NCBI GenBank assembly: GCA_964611525.1
Contig: CAZTAL010000008.1
Span: 1-64,000, forward strand
Origin: JAAYJR01 sp964611525
GTDB taxonomy: Bacteria; Bacteroidota; Bacteroidia; Bacteroidales; Prolixibacteraceae
Length of the DNA stretch: 64,000 nt
Reading direction: 5' to 3'
Shown: positions 52,922 through 62,782 of the stretch, piece by piece
How the letters are laid out: each line of letters starts with the position of its first letter
Position numbering within the stretch: the stretch's first letter is position 1
Notes under the pieces: model-generated
Told to the model about the DNA's origin: nothing
The model's input: only the letters and a program-made list of their open reading frames with translations
The model's database searches: none
Position numbers and translations under genes: made by a program

Positions 52922-55723
52922 CTATAAAACTTTCAGAGTATATCTCCCTGAACCCAACTGAACTATTTTTTCTTGATTCTTAATATTAATGTTAACTATT
53001 TCTGAAGGGGTATGTAATATCTCATTGTTTTCAACAATACATTCGCCATTCAAATAAAATTGAAATTCATTTGAGGGTATAAGATATTTAAATATTCCTG
53101 AAGTATTAGGTGGAATATGAAGGGAAAACTGAATTCCACCGTCAATCTTTTTCCAATTTGATTCAATTACCCCATATATACTCTCTACTTTGCAATTAAC
53201 AAAATTCATATTTGACGGAACATATGGTATGAATTCTATAATTCTCTTTTTGTGGTCATGAGGAAAATGTATTCCAGCCAGATTTCTATAAAAAAATTGA
53301 TTAACACTGCCAAACATACAATGGTTATAATCTCCACTCCCTTCCCATGTTTGATTTAAAGTGCTTGCGCCCAAATTCAACATATGTATCCATCCGGGAT
53401 ATTCAGGATTTTTAATAACCTTATAAAGAATATCCAAACGATTATGCTTGTCCAATATATCAATTAGTGCTTTTGTGCCCAAAATACCTGCAAAACAACG
53501 ATAATCTACCGAATCAAGATAATTTATAATATTTTTTAAAACAGATTTTTCCTTATTATCAGGGACTAATCCCATTTGCAGTGGAATTGCATTTGCAGGA
53601 ATATGAAAAGAAAAGCCCTCCGGAGCAGGATTTTCACTGTAGGTGTTGCTTCCCGGGTCATAAAATTCCTCATTAAAGCGATTTTTTATTTTTTTTGCAT
53701 CATTAATAAACATCTGGTAGTCTTCCTTTTTTTGAAGTGATAATGCAATTTTGCTCATTATCATAGTTGTTTTATAAAAATATGCAGTATTAATGAGCTT
53801 GAGAATAGGTCTTGTATTATGAAGACTCTCATAATTTATACCGGGTATCATATGATCCCCAACCTGTCCTCCAATAATAAAGTTGTGAGATGATTTTTTA
53901 ATATACTGATACCAGTCATACAAACTATTGTAATGATTTTTTAGTATAGCTTCATCATTATAGTTTGAATACATATGAAGCACAAGGAAGGGATAAACAT
54001 ATAACCAACTTACATCAGTTGCTGGTTTTCTTTTTCTCAGTTCAGGAACGGTTAATGGGATCATACCTTGATTATTGCACCAATGCTGGGCATCCTTGAA
54101 ATCCGTCAGCCATTTAGTCCACAAAGCGGGAGTATTGAAGGAATAATCGCAGGCTTCAATAAAAAGATGAACATCACCTGTCCAGCCATACTTCTCGGCA
54201 TTCGGATTACTTAAGGGTACTCCCTGTATGAAATTATTTTTAAATGTTTGAGAGGTGATATCATGAATTGCATTCAATAGGCTGTCAGATGATTCAAATG
54301 TACCAGAATTACTTATATCATTGTTAGATTCTATAACCTTCAAAGATTCTATTTTAACCGAATCGGGAGAAGAAAGTTTTACCTGAACATACCTGAATCC
54401 ATGGTAGAAAAAACGAGGTTTATATTTTTCAACTCCATCCCCTTTTAATATATATTTACTATAACAATCACGGTAAAAATATTGACCTGTATGTTCTTCA
54501 TCCCAATAAAGTTTGGATTCACGACTCAATGGTTTTTGATATATACTGCCACCACATTTTTCAGAACCACGCATTGTAACTGAACTGCCAGCCGGTCCCG
54601 ATACTTCTATCTCCCAGTAACCCCCAATGGTTTTCCCAAAGTCATACTCATATATATTGCCATCATCTCTTTTGATTGTTCTTACAGGCATATAAATATT
54701 ACCTTCTTTTACCGGTTGCAGTACCTGTGCAGAAATACTTCCCTGATAGTTGCCCGTCTCGACTCTTTCCCAGTTACTGTTATCATAATTTGGCATACAC
54801 CAACTTTCATTTTCAAGCCTTGCATCATAATCTTCCCCGCCATAAAAATTATTGTACACTATCGGACTTGATGAGGAAGTCCATGTTTCATCAGAGATAA
54901 TGTTGCTTTCTGTTTTATCCGGATATTTAATATGTAGTTGCAATAATACCATAGGACGTGGAAATATTTTTTCCTGCATATTTATATTTGTAAATCTGTC
55001 TTTCAAGGTTCTGGTAAGCGAGGCTTGTCCTTCTCCCAGCCAAATTCCAAGTACATTTTCCCCTTTTTTCAACTGCCTGGTTACGTCATAAGTCGAGTAT
55101 AAAACCCTTTCCGAAAATTGAGTTACAGCAGGTTGAAATAACTGATTATCAACCTTACTACCATTTAAATATAGTTCATACAATCCTATGGACGTTAAAT
55201 AAACATGAGCCGATTGAATCTTTTTATTTAAGTTAAAAGACTTACGTAATAAAGGAGAACGGTTCAACGTATCATTATTCATAATCCATTTTCCCTTTAT
55301 TGTATCGTTCCCTAAGAATCCGGTATGGAAAAACGCGGGGTCACTCCAGCTACTTTCCATATCATTTTCATCCCATATTTTAACCTTCCAATAGTAGGTA
55401 GTTTGACTCTGCAAAGCTTTTTCTCCTTTATAAAAATTATTAACTGAGCCCGGGCATAATATTTTCCCAGAATCCCAAATAGTTTCCTCACTTGCTGAGT
55501 TTCTCGTATAAACAACTATTCTGTATGCCGTTTGCATTTTACTCTTCTCATTACTATTCAATATCCATAAAAATCTGGGCATTTCAGTATCAATTCCAAC
55601 GGGATTCTCCAAATATTCACATTTTAATGCTGTTGGAAAGACGTAACTTTTATTTAAAGAATTGCATCCATAAATACAGCTGAGAATCACTACTACAAAT
55701 GATAAAACCTTCTTAAACTTCAT
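52922..55723 (-). CDS. Alpha-L-rhamnosidase, GH78 family lipoprotein
   Basis: The 933-residue protein has a lipoprotein signal (KKVLSFVVVILSCIYGC). Beta-sandwich domains follow: an N-terminal PTALKCEYLENPVGIDTEMP, then a LYELYLNGSKVDNQLFQPAV domain typical of Bac_rhamnosid_N. The (alpha/alpha)6 catalytic domain lies at about 470-820. The usual DERxGWTGD acid motif reads NAEKYGWTGDVHLF near residue 510, so the Glu and the WTGD core remain while the first Asp is replaced. C-terminal sandwich domains carry NQFFYRNLAGIHF and RYTLKVL. It hydrolyses terminal alpha-L-rhamnose. With the sulfatase and the GH109-like gene it suggests breakdown of a rhamnose-bearing, sulfated glycan. Confidence 0.88.
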   Translation of the reverse strand: MKFKKVLSFVVVILSCIYGCNSLNKSYVFPTALKCEYLENPVGIDTEMPRFLWILNSNEKSKMQTAYRIVVYTRNSASEETIWDSGKILCPGSVNNFYKGEKALQSQTTYYWKVKIWDENDMESSWSDPAFFHTGFLGNDTIKGKWIMNNDTLNRSPLLRKSFNLNKKIQSAHVYLTSIGLYELYLNGSKVDNQLFQPAVTQFSERVLYSTYDVTRQLKKGENVLGIWLGEGQASLTRTLKDRFTNINMQEKIFPRPMVLLQLHIKYPDKTESNIISDETWTSSSSPIVYNNFYGGEDYDARLENESWCMPNYDNSNWERVETGNYQGSISAQVLQPVKEGNIYMPVRTIKRDDGNIYEYDFGKTIGGYWEIEVSGPAGSSVTMRGSEKCGGSIYQKPLSRESKLYWDEEHTGQYFYRDCYSKYILKGDGVEKYKPRFFYHGFRYVQVKLSSPDSVKIESLKVIESNNDISNSGTFESSDSLLNAIHDITSQTFKNNFIQGVPLSNPNAEKYGWTGDVHLFIEACDYSFNTPALWTKWLTDFKDAQHWCNNQGMIPLTVPELRKRKPATDVSWLYVYPFLVLHMYSNYNDEAILKNHYNSLYDWYQYIKKSSHNFIIGGQVGDHMIPGINYESLHNTRPILKLINTAYFYKTTMIMSKIALSLQKKEDYQMFINDAKKIKNRFNEEFYDPGSNTYSENPAPEGFSFHIPANAIPLQMGLVPDNKEKSVLKNIINYLDSVDYRCFAGILGTKALIDILDKHNRLDILYKVIKNPEYPGWIHMLNLGASTLNQTWEGSGDYNHCMFGSVNQFFYRNLAGIHFPHDHKKRIIEFIPYVPSNMNFVNCKVESIYGVIESNWKKIDGGIQFSLHIPPNTSGIFKYLIPSNEFQFYLNGECIVENNEILHTPSEIVNINIKNQEKIVQLGSGRYTLKVL

Positions 55724-55905
55724 AACTATATAGAAAAAAACGATAATACAACACCAGAAAAATCAATAATTATAATAACAAAACAAGGCTAAAAAATTAG
55801 TATTTTAGCAATTTGGGAAAGATACTAAAATTTAACAAAATTAAAACCTTACAAATAAATCACTCAGCATACTTGCGAAAAGTAAAAATCAGGCTTTTGG
55901 GTTTG

Positions 55906-55979
<74 letters not shown>

Positions 55980-56412
55980 ATTATTTCTGATTATCAGCCC
56001 CCTACCCCAACTTCAGTCAACTTATTTTACAAGATATTGATCCTTAAAATACTGAAAATACAGAGCAGGGAAACCTGCTATACCGCTGCTAAAAACGCTG
56101 CAAATTTAATCTTTTTTGGTGAAACAGAAAGAATTAACCGGCAAAACAATATTTACGAACTACTGTTTTTATCCCTAATTTAAAGAACACCATACTAAAG
56201 ATATACAAAAAGGATATCTGAATGGAATATTGCAGCATGAGCCGTAGCCGCTTTCACTGTTGCTCCATAAAAGCACAAAAATTTCAAATATCAGTATATC
56301 ATCCTATTACGCTTTTTGATTTTATCAGGTTGGCGTAGGACGGGCAGGAATATGCAGAAAAAAATTGTTCAATTTAGGAACCAGCGATTTTATGGGTCAC
56401 CTGCTGTCATAA

Positions 56413-56562
56413 CATGAGTCTAATATTAAAAATTCATGGAATGTGGCTAAAAGTAATCCATGTTTCGAAGTCTGGCTTTATTATCATTTTACGATGAATA
56501 AACCGGAAGCATCAAAGAATATTCCAATTGTAGCTTATGGAGAAAGGCTTTTAATGTCTTGA
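56413..56562 (+). pseudogene. Remnant of an RloB-like gene
   Basis: The frame reads HESNIKNSWNVAKSNPCFEV, WLYYHFTMNKPEASKNIPIV and AYGERLLMS to TGA at 56560. The SNPCFEVWLYYHF stretch is a hallmark of RloB-type proteins, which are associated with abortive infection and restriction loci. No start codon or N-terminal part remains (stop at 56410). This is the C-terminal third of a lost defence-type gene beside tRNA-Pro. The surrounding 55980-56412 holds no gene I can read. Confidence 0.6.
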
Positions 56563-56716
56563 TCTAATTGAATTTTCGATAGTTTTCCCGCTAAACATAT
56601 CACCCCCCTTCAATTTATTTATATAAATCATGTTACAAAAACCAGTAAATAAAACATCGCTACTTTTTATCAACATGAATTTTTCAATAGTCAATTAAAC
56701 TTTTGGAATAAAACAT

Positions 56717-56747
56717 TTTGCTATTAAATTTTTATATCATATATTTG
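56717..56747 (+). promoter_or_regulatory. Promoter of the TetR efflux operon
   Basis: TTTG (56717-56720) and TATATTTG (56740-56747) are 19 bp apart, an exact consensus fit. The leader to the ATG at 56880 is 132 nt long and may contain the TetR operator; GGTTAAAC (56754-56761) and AGTTAAAA (56768-56775) form a weak direct repeat. Confidence 0.6.
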
Positions 56748-56879
56748 ATCAAACGGTTAAACCAATTAGTTAAAATGAATATTATAGTATATCTGAGTGG
56801 AAATATTATACTGGAAATAAAAAAATTATGATAATTAACTATTATGGAGATTGTAAATTTAAAGGGACAGACATTATAA

Positions 56880-57494
56880 ATGGACAAATTAAAAAAAGAC
56901 AGTACTGAAGAAAGAATCCTGAATGCTGCAAAATCGGTTTTTATCCGGAAAGGAATGGATGGGGCACGGATGCAGGAGATTGCCGATGAAGCGAACATTA
57001 ATAAAGCACTTCTTCATTATTATTTCCGAACGAAACAAAAGCTTTTTGAAGCTATTTTTAAACAGGTATTCAGACAAATATTTCCGGATATTAATACTTT
57101 TATTCATTCGGAACTGCCCATTGAAGAAAAACTGGCTATTTTTACTGAAAAATATATCTACCTTCTACAACAAAATCCTTTCTTACCTTCGTTTATATTG
57201 AAAGAAATATATCGTGATCCGGAATTTCTGGCTTCAGTAATAAAAAAACAGGGAGTGAATACTCACGATCTTTTTAAAATGCTTGAAGGGGAGATGGATG
57301 CCGGCAGGATCATAAGAATGGATCCATGTGACCTGATAATTAACATCCTGGCATTAAGCATTTTTCCTTTTGCTGCCGGACCGCTAATGACAATAATGTT
57401 TTTCGAGAAAAATCAAAAAGCTTATAAAAATTTCTTAATCAAAAGAAAGAAAACAGTCAAAGAGTTTATTCTTAACTCAATTATAGTGAAATGA
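56880..57494 (+). CDS. TetR/AcrR family regulator
   Basis: The 204-residue protein has a TetR helix-turn-helix: ERILNAAKSVFIRKGMDGAR, then MQEIADEANINKALLHYYFR and TKQKLFEAIFKQVF. The helical ligand domain follows (about 60-204). It lies first in the direction of six efflux genes and probably represses them, responding to an exported compound. It resembles regulators of YbhFSR-type ABC pumps in architecture and context. Ligand unknown. Confidence 0.9.
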   Translation: MDKLKKDSTEERILNAAKSVFIRKGMDGARMQEIADEANINKALLHYYFRTKQKLFEAIFKQVFRQIFPDINTFIHSELPIEEKLAIFTEKYIYLLQQNPFLPSFILKEIYRDPEFLASVIKKQGVNTHDLFKMLEGEMDAGRIIRMDPCDLIINILALSIFPFAAGPLMTIMFFEKNQKAYKNFLIKRKKTVKEFILNSIIVK

Positions 57495-57627
57495 TTAGTA
57501 TCAATTTTTATTCAGCGGTGGCTTTTTTGCTTACTATTTTCAATTACGGGAAAAAATAAGTGGGGTTTAAGATAAAAATCCATTTTATTGTATACTTGAT
57601 TATTACTTTTTTAAATATAACATTCAG

Positions 57628-58899
57628 ATGCAAAAACTAATAATATTATTACTTATACCCGTTCAGCTGGCTGTCGCACAGGATAAAATACTTTTGGAAG
57701 ATTGCTACAAGCTGGCAAGGGAGAACTACCCGAAACTAAAGGATGCCGAGACATGGCAAATGATATCTTCTCTTAAAAAAGAAAATATTAAGACTGGTTA
57801 TCTGCCCAAATTAGAGGTAAAAGGACAGGCAACTTATCAGTCCGATGTAATAAACATCGATATTCCCATACCTGAGGCTTCTATTCCTACCGTACCTAAA
57901 GACCAGTATAAAGCATATGCGGAAATTAACCAGACTATTTGGGACGGGGGAATGACAAAGGTAAATACACAACTCGAAGAGGCTCTCTTAAAGGATAATC
58001 TGAACCAGTTGGAAGTAGAACTTTATAAGCTTAAGGAACAGGTAGCGCATGCTTTTTTTACTGCATTGGCCATGGAAAAACAAAAAGCTGTGCTTGAAGC
58101 TCAGAAGACTGTATTAAAGGAAAAACTAGAAACAATCAGGTCCGGCATTGAAAATCAGGTAATAGAAAAAACAGAATCATTTTCCCTGGAAGCTGAAATT
58201 CTGACTTTAGAACAAAAAGTAATTCAGGTACAAACAGGTAAAAGTGCAGCTCTGAAGGTTCTTTCTTTGCTAACAGACAAAGATATTCCGGATAACAGTA
58301 CATTGGAATTCCGCAAGTCATCCGTAACATACGGATCGGATATATTGCGTCCCGAGCTACAACTGTTTTCAGGCAAAATATCGCACCTTGAAACTCAGAT
58401 GGAAGTCCTGGAAAAAAGCCGTAATCCTAAAATTTTCGGTTTCGGTCAGGCAGGCTATGGAAAACCGGGACTCAATATGCTCAATGATGAATTCGATACT
58501 TATTACCTGATAGGTATAGGATTATCATGGAGTCCTTTCGACTGGCAAAAAACAACACGTCAAAAGCAGGTACTGCAACTTCAGCAACAAATGATACGCC
58601 ACGAGCAGGAAACCTTCAGTCAAAACATTAAAATTCTCCTCTCACAACAAAAAGAACAAATAAACAAATTCGAAAAACAGTTAAAAAAGGATAAAAATAT
58701 AATTGATCTTAAAACAAAAATTGTAAAAGCAGCTGAATCAAAACTGGAAAACGGAACTATCACTTCTTCTGATTATATAAGTGAACTTCAATCGGAGACA
58801 ATAGCTAAACTTAATCACGAACTGAATAAAATTTTCCTGCATGAAGCAAAAGAAAAATATAAAATAATTCTGGGAACAGATAAAATTATATCCAAATGA
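57628..58899 (+). CDS. TolC family outer-membrane efflux channel
   Basis: The 423-residue protein has a signal peptide (MQKLIILLLIPVQLAVAQ), then alternating coiled-coil helices and strands of a TolC protomer: LLEDCYKLARENYPKLK at the start, long helices around 130-215 and 315-405. Two structural repeats are visible (YAEINQTIWDGG and GIGLSWSPFDWQKTTR). It provides the outer-membrane duct. Its stop overlaps the start of the HlyD gene by 4 bp. Confidence 0.88.
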   Translation: MQKLIILLLIPVQLAVAQDKILLEDCYKLARENYPKLKDAETWQMISSLKKENIKTGYLPKLEVKGQATYQSDVINIDIPIPEASIPTVPKDQYKAYAEINQTIWDGGMTKVNTQLEEALLKDNLNQLEVELYKLKEQVAHAFFTALAMEKQKAVLEAQKTVLKEKLETIRSGIENQVIEKTESFSLEAEILTLEQKVIQVQTGKSAALKVLSLLTDKDIPDNSTLEFRKSSVTYGSDILRPELQLFSGKISHLETQMEVLEKSRNPKIFGFGQAGYGKPGLNMLNDEFDTYYLIGIGLSWSPFDWQKTTRQKQVLQLQQQMIRHEQETFSQNIKILLSQQKEQINKFEKQLKKDKNIIDLKTKIVKAAESKLENGTITSSDYISELQSETIAKLNHELNKIFLHEAKEKYKIILGTDKIISK

Positions 58900-59774
58900 A
58901 AAACCTGTTTTTAACAACTACACTAATTATATTGGTTACGTCGTGCTCAACCAATGATGAAAGATCAGATGCTTTCGGAAATTTTGAAGCAGAAACAGTA
59001 ATTGTTTCTTCCGAATCTTCAGGGAAAATTATCAGGATAAATGTAGAAAAGGGACAGAAAATAGACCGGGGATTTGTGGCGGCAGTTACAGATACCGTCC
59101 AGTTGCATCTTAAACTTGAACAGATCAAAGCACAGAAGGAAGCAGTGAATTCCAATAAACAGAGCATACGGGCACAAATAGATATACTGGAAGAACAGAA
59201 AAAAAATATGGTGGTGGATAAAAAACGCGTTGAGGATATGGTAAAGGACGGAGCTGCTACCCAAAAAAAACTGGATGACATTAACGGTCAAATCGCCGTC
59301 ATAGAAAAGCAGATTGCTCACACAAAAACACAGATTATTTCTGTAAATAAAGAGCTTAATGTACTTGAAACACAACAGCAGGCTACAGAAGACATGTTAG
59401 ATCGCTGTACGATTGTGTCACCCGCAAACGGCACTGTTATAGAAACATATATCGAGCAGGGTGAGCTGGCTTCACCCGGGAAGGCTGTCTTTAAAATTGC
59501 CGATCTTGATGAAATGATTCTAAAAGTATATGTCACCGGTGCACAACTTCCTGATATCAGGATAGGACAAAAAGTAAAAGTAATTGTCGACAAAAACGCA
59601 AAAGAAAATCAATCATTCGAAGGAAAAATAACATGGATCTCCTCCGAGGCGGAATTTACTCCTAAGATCATTCAAACTAAAGAGGAAAGAGTAAAATTAG
59701 TCTATGCAATAAAGGTAAAAGTACAAAACGACGGCACATTGAAAATAGGTATGCCTGGCGAGATCAGGTGGTAA
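58896..59774 (+). CDS. HlyD/RND-type membrane-fusion lipoprotein
   Basis: The 292-residue adaptor has a lipoprotein signal (LFLTTTLIILVTSC). It then has a lipoyl-like half (GNFEAETVIVSSESSGKIIR), a coiled-coil hairpin (about 70-160), the second lipoyl half (CTIVSPANGTVIETYIEQGE), and a beta-barrel part (IRIGQKVKVIV). It links the inner-membrane pump to TolC across the periplasm. It overlaps the TolC gene by ATGA. Length and order match the YbhG type. Confidence 0.9.
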   Translation: MKNLFLTTTLIILVTSCSTNDERSDAFGNFEAETVIVSSESSGKIIRINVEKGQKIDRGFVAAVTDTVQLHLKLEQIKAQKEAVNSNKQSIRAQIDILEEQKKNMVVDKKRVEDMVKDGAATQKKLDDINGQIAVIEKQIAHTKTQIISVNKELNVLETQQQATEDMLDRCTIVSPANGTVIETYIEQGELASPGKAVFKIADLDEMILKVYVTGAQLPDIRIGQKVKVIVDKNAKENQSFEGKITWISSEAEFTPKIIQTKEERVKLVYAIKVKVQNDGTLKIGMPGEIRW

Positions 59775-59798
59775 TATTAACTCAAGATTCAGGAAAAA

Positions 59799-60707
59799 TT
59801 GATAAATATCGATAACATATCAAAATCATATTATGACACCCCTGCCCTTCAGGGAGTTTCTCTTAAAATCAACAAGGGAGAAATATACGGACTTATAGGT
59901 CCTGATGGTGCAGGGAAGACCACCCTGATGAGAATTTTAATGACACTTATTCTGCCTGACTCGGGCGAAGCTACCATGGAAGGTAAAAATGTAGTGAAGG
60001 ATTTTAAAAAAATCAGAAAAATTGTAGGATATATGCCTGAAAGATTCTCATTATACCAGGATTTGTCAGTAAAGGAAAACCTTAACTTTTTTGCTACTGT
60101 TTTCGGAACTACCGTAGAGGAAAATTATAACCTGATACGGGATATATATATACGGATAGAACCTTTTAAAAACAGGAGGGCAGGACAACTGTCCGGAGGC
60201 ATGAAGCAAAAACTGGCATTGTCATGTGCACTGATACATAAACCAGGAATATTAATACTTGACGAACCCACCACAGGCGTAGATGCCGTCTCGCGAAAGG
60301 AATTCTGGGAAATGCTTAAAAGACTCCGGGAAAAAGGAATTACTATCATGATATCAACGCCTTATATGGATGAAGCGAATCTGTGTGATCGTGTAGCTTT
60401 GATACAGAAAGGTGAAATTCTGGATGTGGACACACCGGACGGCATAACGGGAAAATTTCATCGTAAAATTATTAGCATACGTTCTGATGAAATATACCGC
60501 TTAATAAATGATTTACGTGAATATAAAAAAACAGAATCGGCTTTTGCATTTGGTCAGTTTGTACATTTCACAGGCCTGAAAGATGAAGTTGACAGCGATG
60601 AAATTAATTCTTATCTGAAGGCAAAAAATCATAAAAATATTGCAATTAAAGAAATTAAACCTGGAATTGAGGATGTCTTCATGAACCTGATGAAACAAAA
60701 AAGTTAG
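59799..60707 (+). CDS. ABC transporter ATPase (YbhF N-half-like)
   Basis: The 302-residue ATPase has Walker A GPDGAGKTT, the Q-loop YMPERFSLY, ABC signature LSGGMKQKLAL, Walker B ILILDEPTTGVD and H-loop STPYMDEA, where the switch His is replaced (ISTPYM, in place of TH). The start is a TTG at 59799: the frame upstream reaches a stop with no ATG, and the protein begins directly at the family N-terminus. Together with the next ATPase it corresponds to the two halves of E. coli YbhF, here split into two genes. Confidence 0.88.
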   Translation: MINIDNISKSYYDTPALQGVSLKINKGEIYGLIGPDGAGKTTLMRILMTLILPDSGEATMEGKNVVKDFKKIRKIVGYMPERFSLYQDLSVKENLNFFATVFGTTVEENYNLIRDIYIRIEPFKNRRAGQLSGGMKQKLALSCALIHKPGILILDEPTTGVDAVSRKEFWEMLKRLREKGITIMISTPYMDEANLCDRVALIQKGEILDVDTPDGITGKFHRKIISIRSDEIYRLINDLREYKKTESAFAFGQFVHFTGLKDEVDSDEINSYLKAKNHKNIAIKEIKPGIEDVFMNLMKQKS

Positions 60708-60843
60708 TGTATTTTCTATTGTTTAATGAGCATTCGCAAATAAAATCAAGAAGTTGAAAAAAATTCGTTGACAAATTCTGCCTGAATGAATAAAGCAAAC
60801 ATGGTACGAGTGAATAGATCAGCGTAATAACAAATATAATGGC

Positions 60844-61575
60844 ATGAACAGTAAAATTATCACTGTAAATAACCTTGTAAAAAAATTCGGCTCATTTGTA
60901 GCGAATGATCACCTGACTTTCGATGTATATGAAGGTGAAATATTCGGATTTCTTGGAGCTAACGGAGCTGGAAAAACTACAGCCCTACGTATTTTATGCG
61001 GCCTCTCCTCTCCTACCTCGGGTGAATTGAATGTAGCAGGATTCAATATCTACCATGAAGCCGAAAAAATCAAAAAAAATATCGGATATATGAGCCAGAA
61101 ATTTTCCTTATACGAAGATCTGACCATATCGGAAAATATCCGGCTTTATGCAGGTATCTATGGAATACCGCCAAAAAGGAGAAAAGAAAAAATGAAAGGG
61201 CTCCTTAAGAAACTCGAGATGGAAAACGCAAAAAATAAACTTATTGAAGGGCTGCCGCTTGGCTGGAAACAAAAACTTGCATTCTCGGTAGCTATCTTTC
61301 ATGAACCAAAAATTGTATTCCTGGACGAACCCACAGGAGGTGTTGATCCGATTACACGCCGCAGATTCTGGGATATGATATATGAAGCAGCGGATAACGG
61401 AATTACTGTTTTTGTTACTACTCATTATATGGATGAAGCAGAATATTGCGATCGCGTTTCCATTATGGAAGAAGGGAAGATTGAAGCTCTGGATACACCT
61501 CAAAAGCTGAAAGAAAAATATGATGCCAGGGATATGAATGAAGTATTCCTGCACATTGCAAGAAAAACAAGTTAA
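60844..61575 (+). CDS. ABC transporter ATPase (YbhF C-half-like)
   Basis: The 243-residue ATPase has Walker A GANGAGKTT, Q-loop YMSQKFSLY, a modified signature LPLGWKQKLAF, Walker B IVFLDEPTGGVD and H-loop VTTHYMDEA with the His retained. The degenerate signature with an intact His-loop, set against the neighbour's intact signature and missing His, suggests the two ATPases form one heterodimer with one proper ATP site. The LPLG signature is typical of the C-terminal half of YbhF. A 136-bp gap without a gene precedes it. Confidence 0.9.
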   Translation: MNSKIITVNNLVKKFGSFVANDHLTFDVYEGEIFGFLGANGAGKTTALRILCGLSSPTSGELNVAGFNIYHEAEKIKKNIGYMSQKFSLYEDLTISENIRLYAGIYGIPPKRRKEKMKGLLKKLEMENAKNKLIEGLPLGWKQKLAFSVAIFHEPKIVFLDEPTGGVDPITRRRFWDMIYEAADNGITVFVTTHYMDEAEYCDRVSIMEEGKIEALDTPQKLKEKYDARDMNEVFLHIARKTS

Positions 61576-61589
61576 GACTCAGATAACGA

Positions 61590-62696
61590 ATGAATCGATT
61601 AATCTCTTTCATAATAAAAGAATTTCTGCATATTTTTCGAGATCCGCGGACTATGCTGATTTTATTTGGTATTCCGGTTGCACAGCTTCTAATATTCGGA
61701 ACAGTGATCAAAAATGAAATCAAGAATGTACATATTGCAATATATGATCCCTCTAAAGATATAGCGACAACAGATATTACCAATAAATTACTGTCATCTG
61801 GCTATTTTATCCTGAATGAAAATCTGAACAACATAGATGGCATTGATGAAATCTTTAAAAAAGGCAGGGTAAAAGAGGTTATCGTCTTTGATAACAATTT
61901 TGGTAAAAAACTTATAAGGGAAGGAACCGCCGGTATCCAACTTATAGCTGACGCATCTGATCCGAATATTGCCAGACTGGTTACTTCATATACCTCAGGA
62001 ATTATAAATGACTATATTAATAAATTACATCCCGGACTTGCAATGCCGCTATCCGTGGAACCTGAAGTACGAATGTATTTCAATGAAAATATGAAAAGCG
62101 CTTATATGTTTGTACCCGGCACAATGGCGCTAATTTTAATGCTGATATCGGCCTTAATGACCTCAGTATCAATAACACGGGAAAAGGAACACGGCACTAT
62201 GGAAATTCTCATGGCTTCGCCACTGAAACCTTTGCAAATAATCGCAGGAAAAGTATTGCCGTATTTATTGCTTTCAATCGTAAATGCCTTTTTAATTGTA
62301 TTAATTGGAAGATTTGTCTTCGGTGTCCCCATTACAGGTAGCTTCATTTTACTAATACTCGAAACAATATTATTTATCCTCATGGCTCTGTGTCTGGGCA
62401 TTATGATATCAACTGCTGCAAAAACCCAGATGATGGCTATGTTTTTATCTATGATCGTTTTAATGCTGCCAACTATTATTTTATCAGGATTTATTTTCCC
62501 TATTGAAAATATGCCAAAGTTACTGCAATGGCTGAGCTATATCATGCCGGCAAGGTATTTTATAACTATTATCAGGGGCATTATGCTTAAAGGAACGGGC
62601 ATTTCCTTCATTTGGGAAGAAACTCTGATATTAATTATTATGACAATATTTTTTATTGGCGTGAGCGTGAAGAAATTCAAAATCAGACTTGAATAG
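61590..62696 (+). CDS. ABC-2 type permease (YbhS/YbhR-like)
   Basis: The 368-residue permease has one N-terminal membrane helix (MLILFGIPVAQLLIFGTVI), a large periplasmic domain (about 45-170), and five C-terminal helices with the ABC-2 motif TREKEHGTMEILMASPLKPL and SGFIFPIENMPKLLQWLSYI. It starts 14 bp after the ATPase stop. With the next permease it should form the membrane channel of the pump. Confidence 0.9.
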   Translation: MNRLISFIIKEFLHIFRDPRTMLILFGIPVAQLLIFGTVIKNEIKNVHIAIYDPSKDIATTDITNKLLSSGYFILNENLNNIDGIDEIFKKGRVKEVIVFDNNFGKKLIREGTAGIQLIADASDPNIARLVTSYTSGIINDYINKLHPGLAMPLSVEPEVRMYFNENMKSAYMFVPGTMALILMLISALMTSVSITREKEHGTMEILMASPLKPLQIIAGKVLPYLLLSIVNAFLIVLIGRFVFGVPITGSFILLILETILFILMALCLGIMISTAAKTQMMAMFLSMIVLMLPTIILSGFIFPIENMPKLLQWLSYIMPARYFITIIRGIMLKGTGISFIWEETLILIIMTIFFIGVSVKKFKIRLE

Positions 62697-62782
62697 AGGT
62701 TTATCCGTTACAGGCTGGGACTTTCAGCATGATGTGGATAAGTTAGTGATTTAAAAATTCGAAAGAAAATAAGAAAGCAGGG

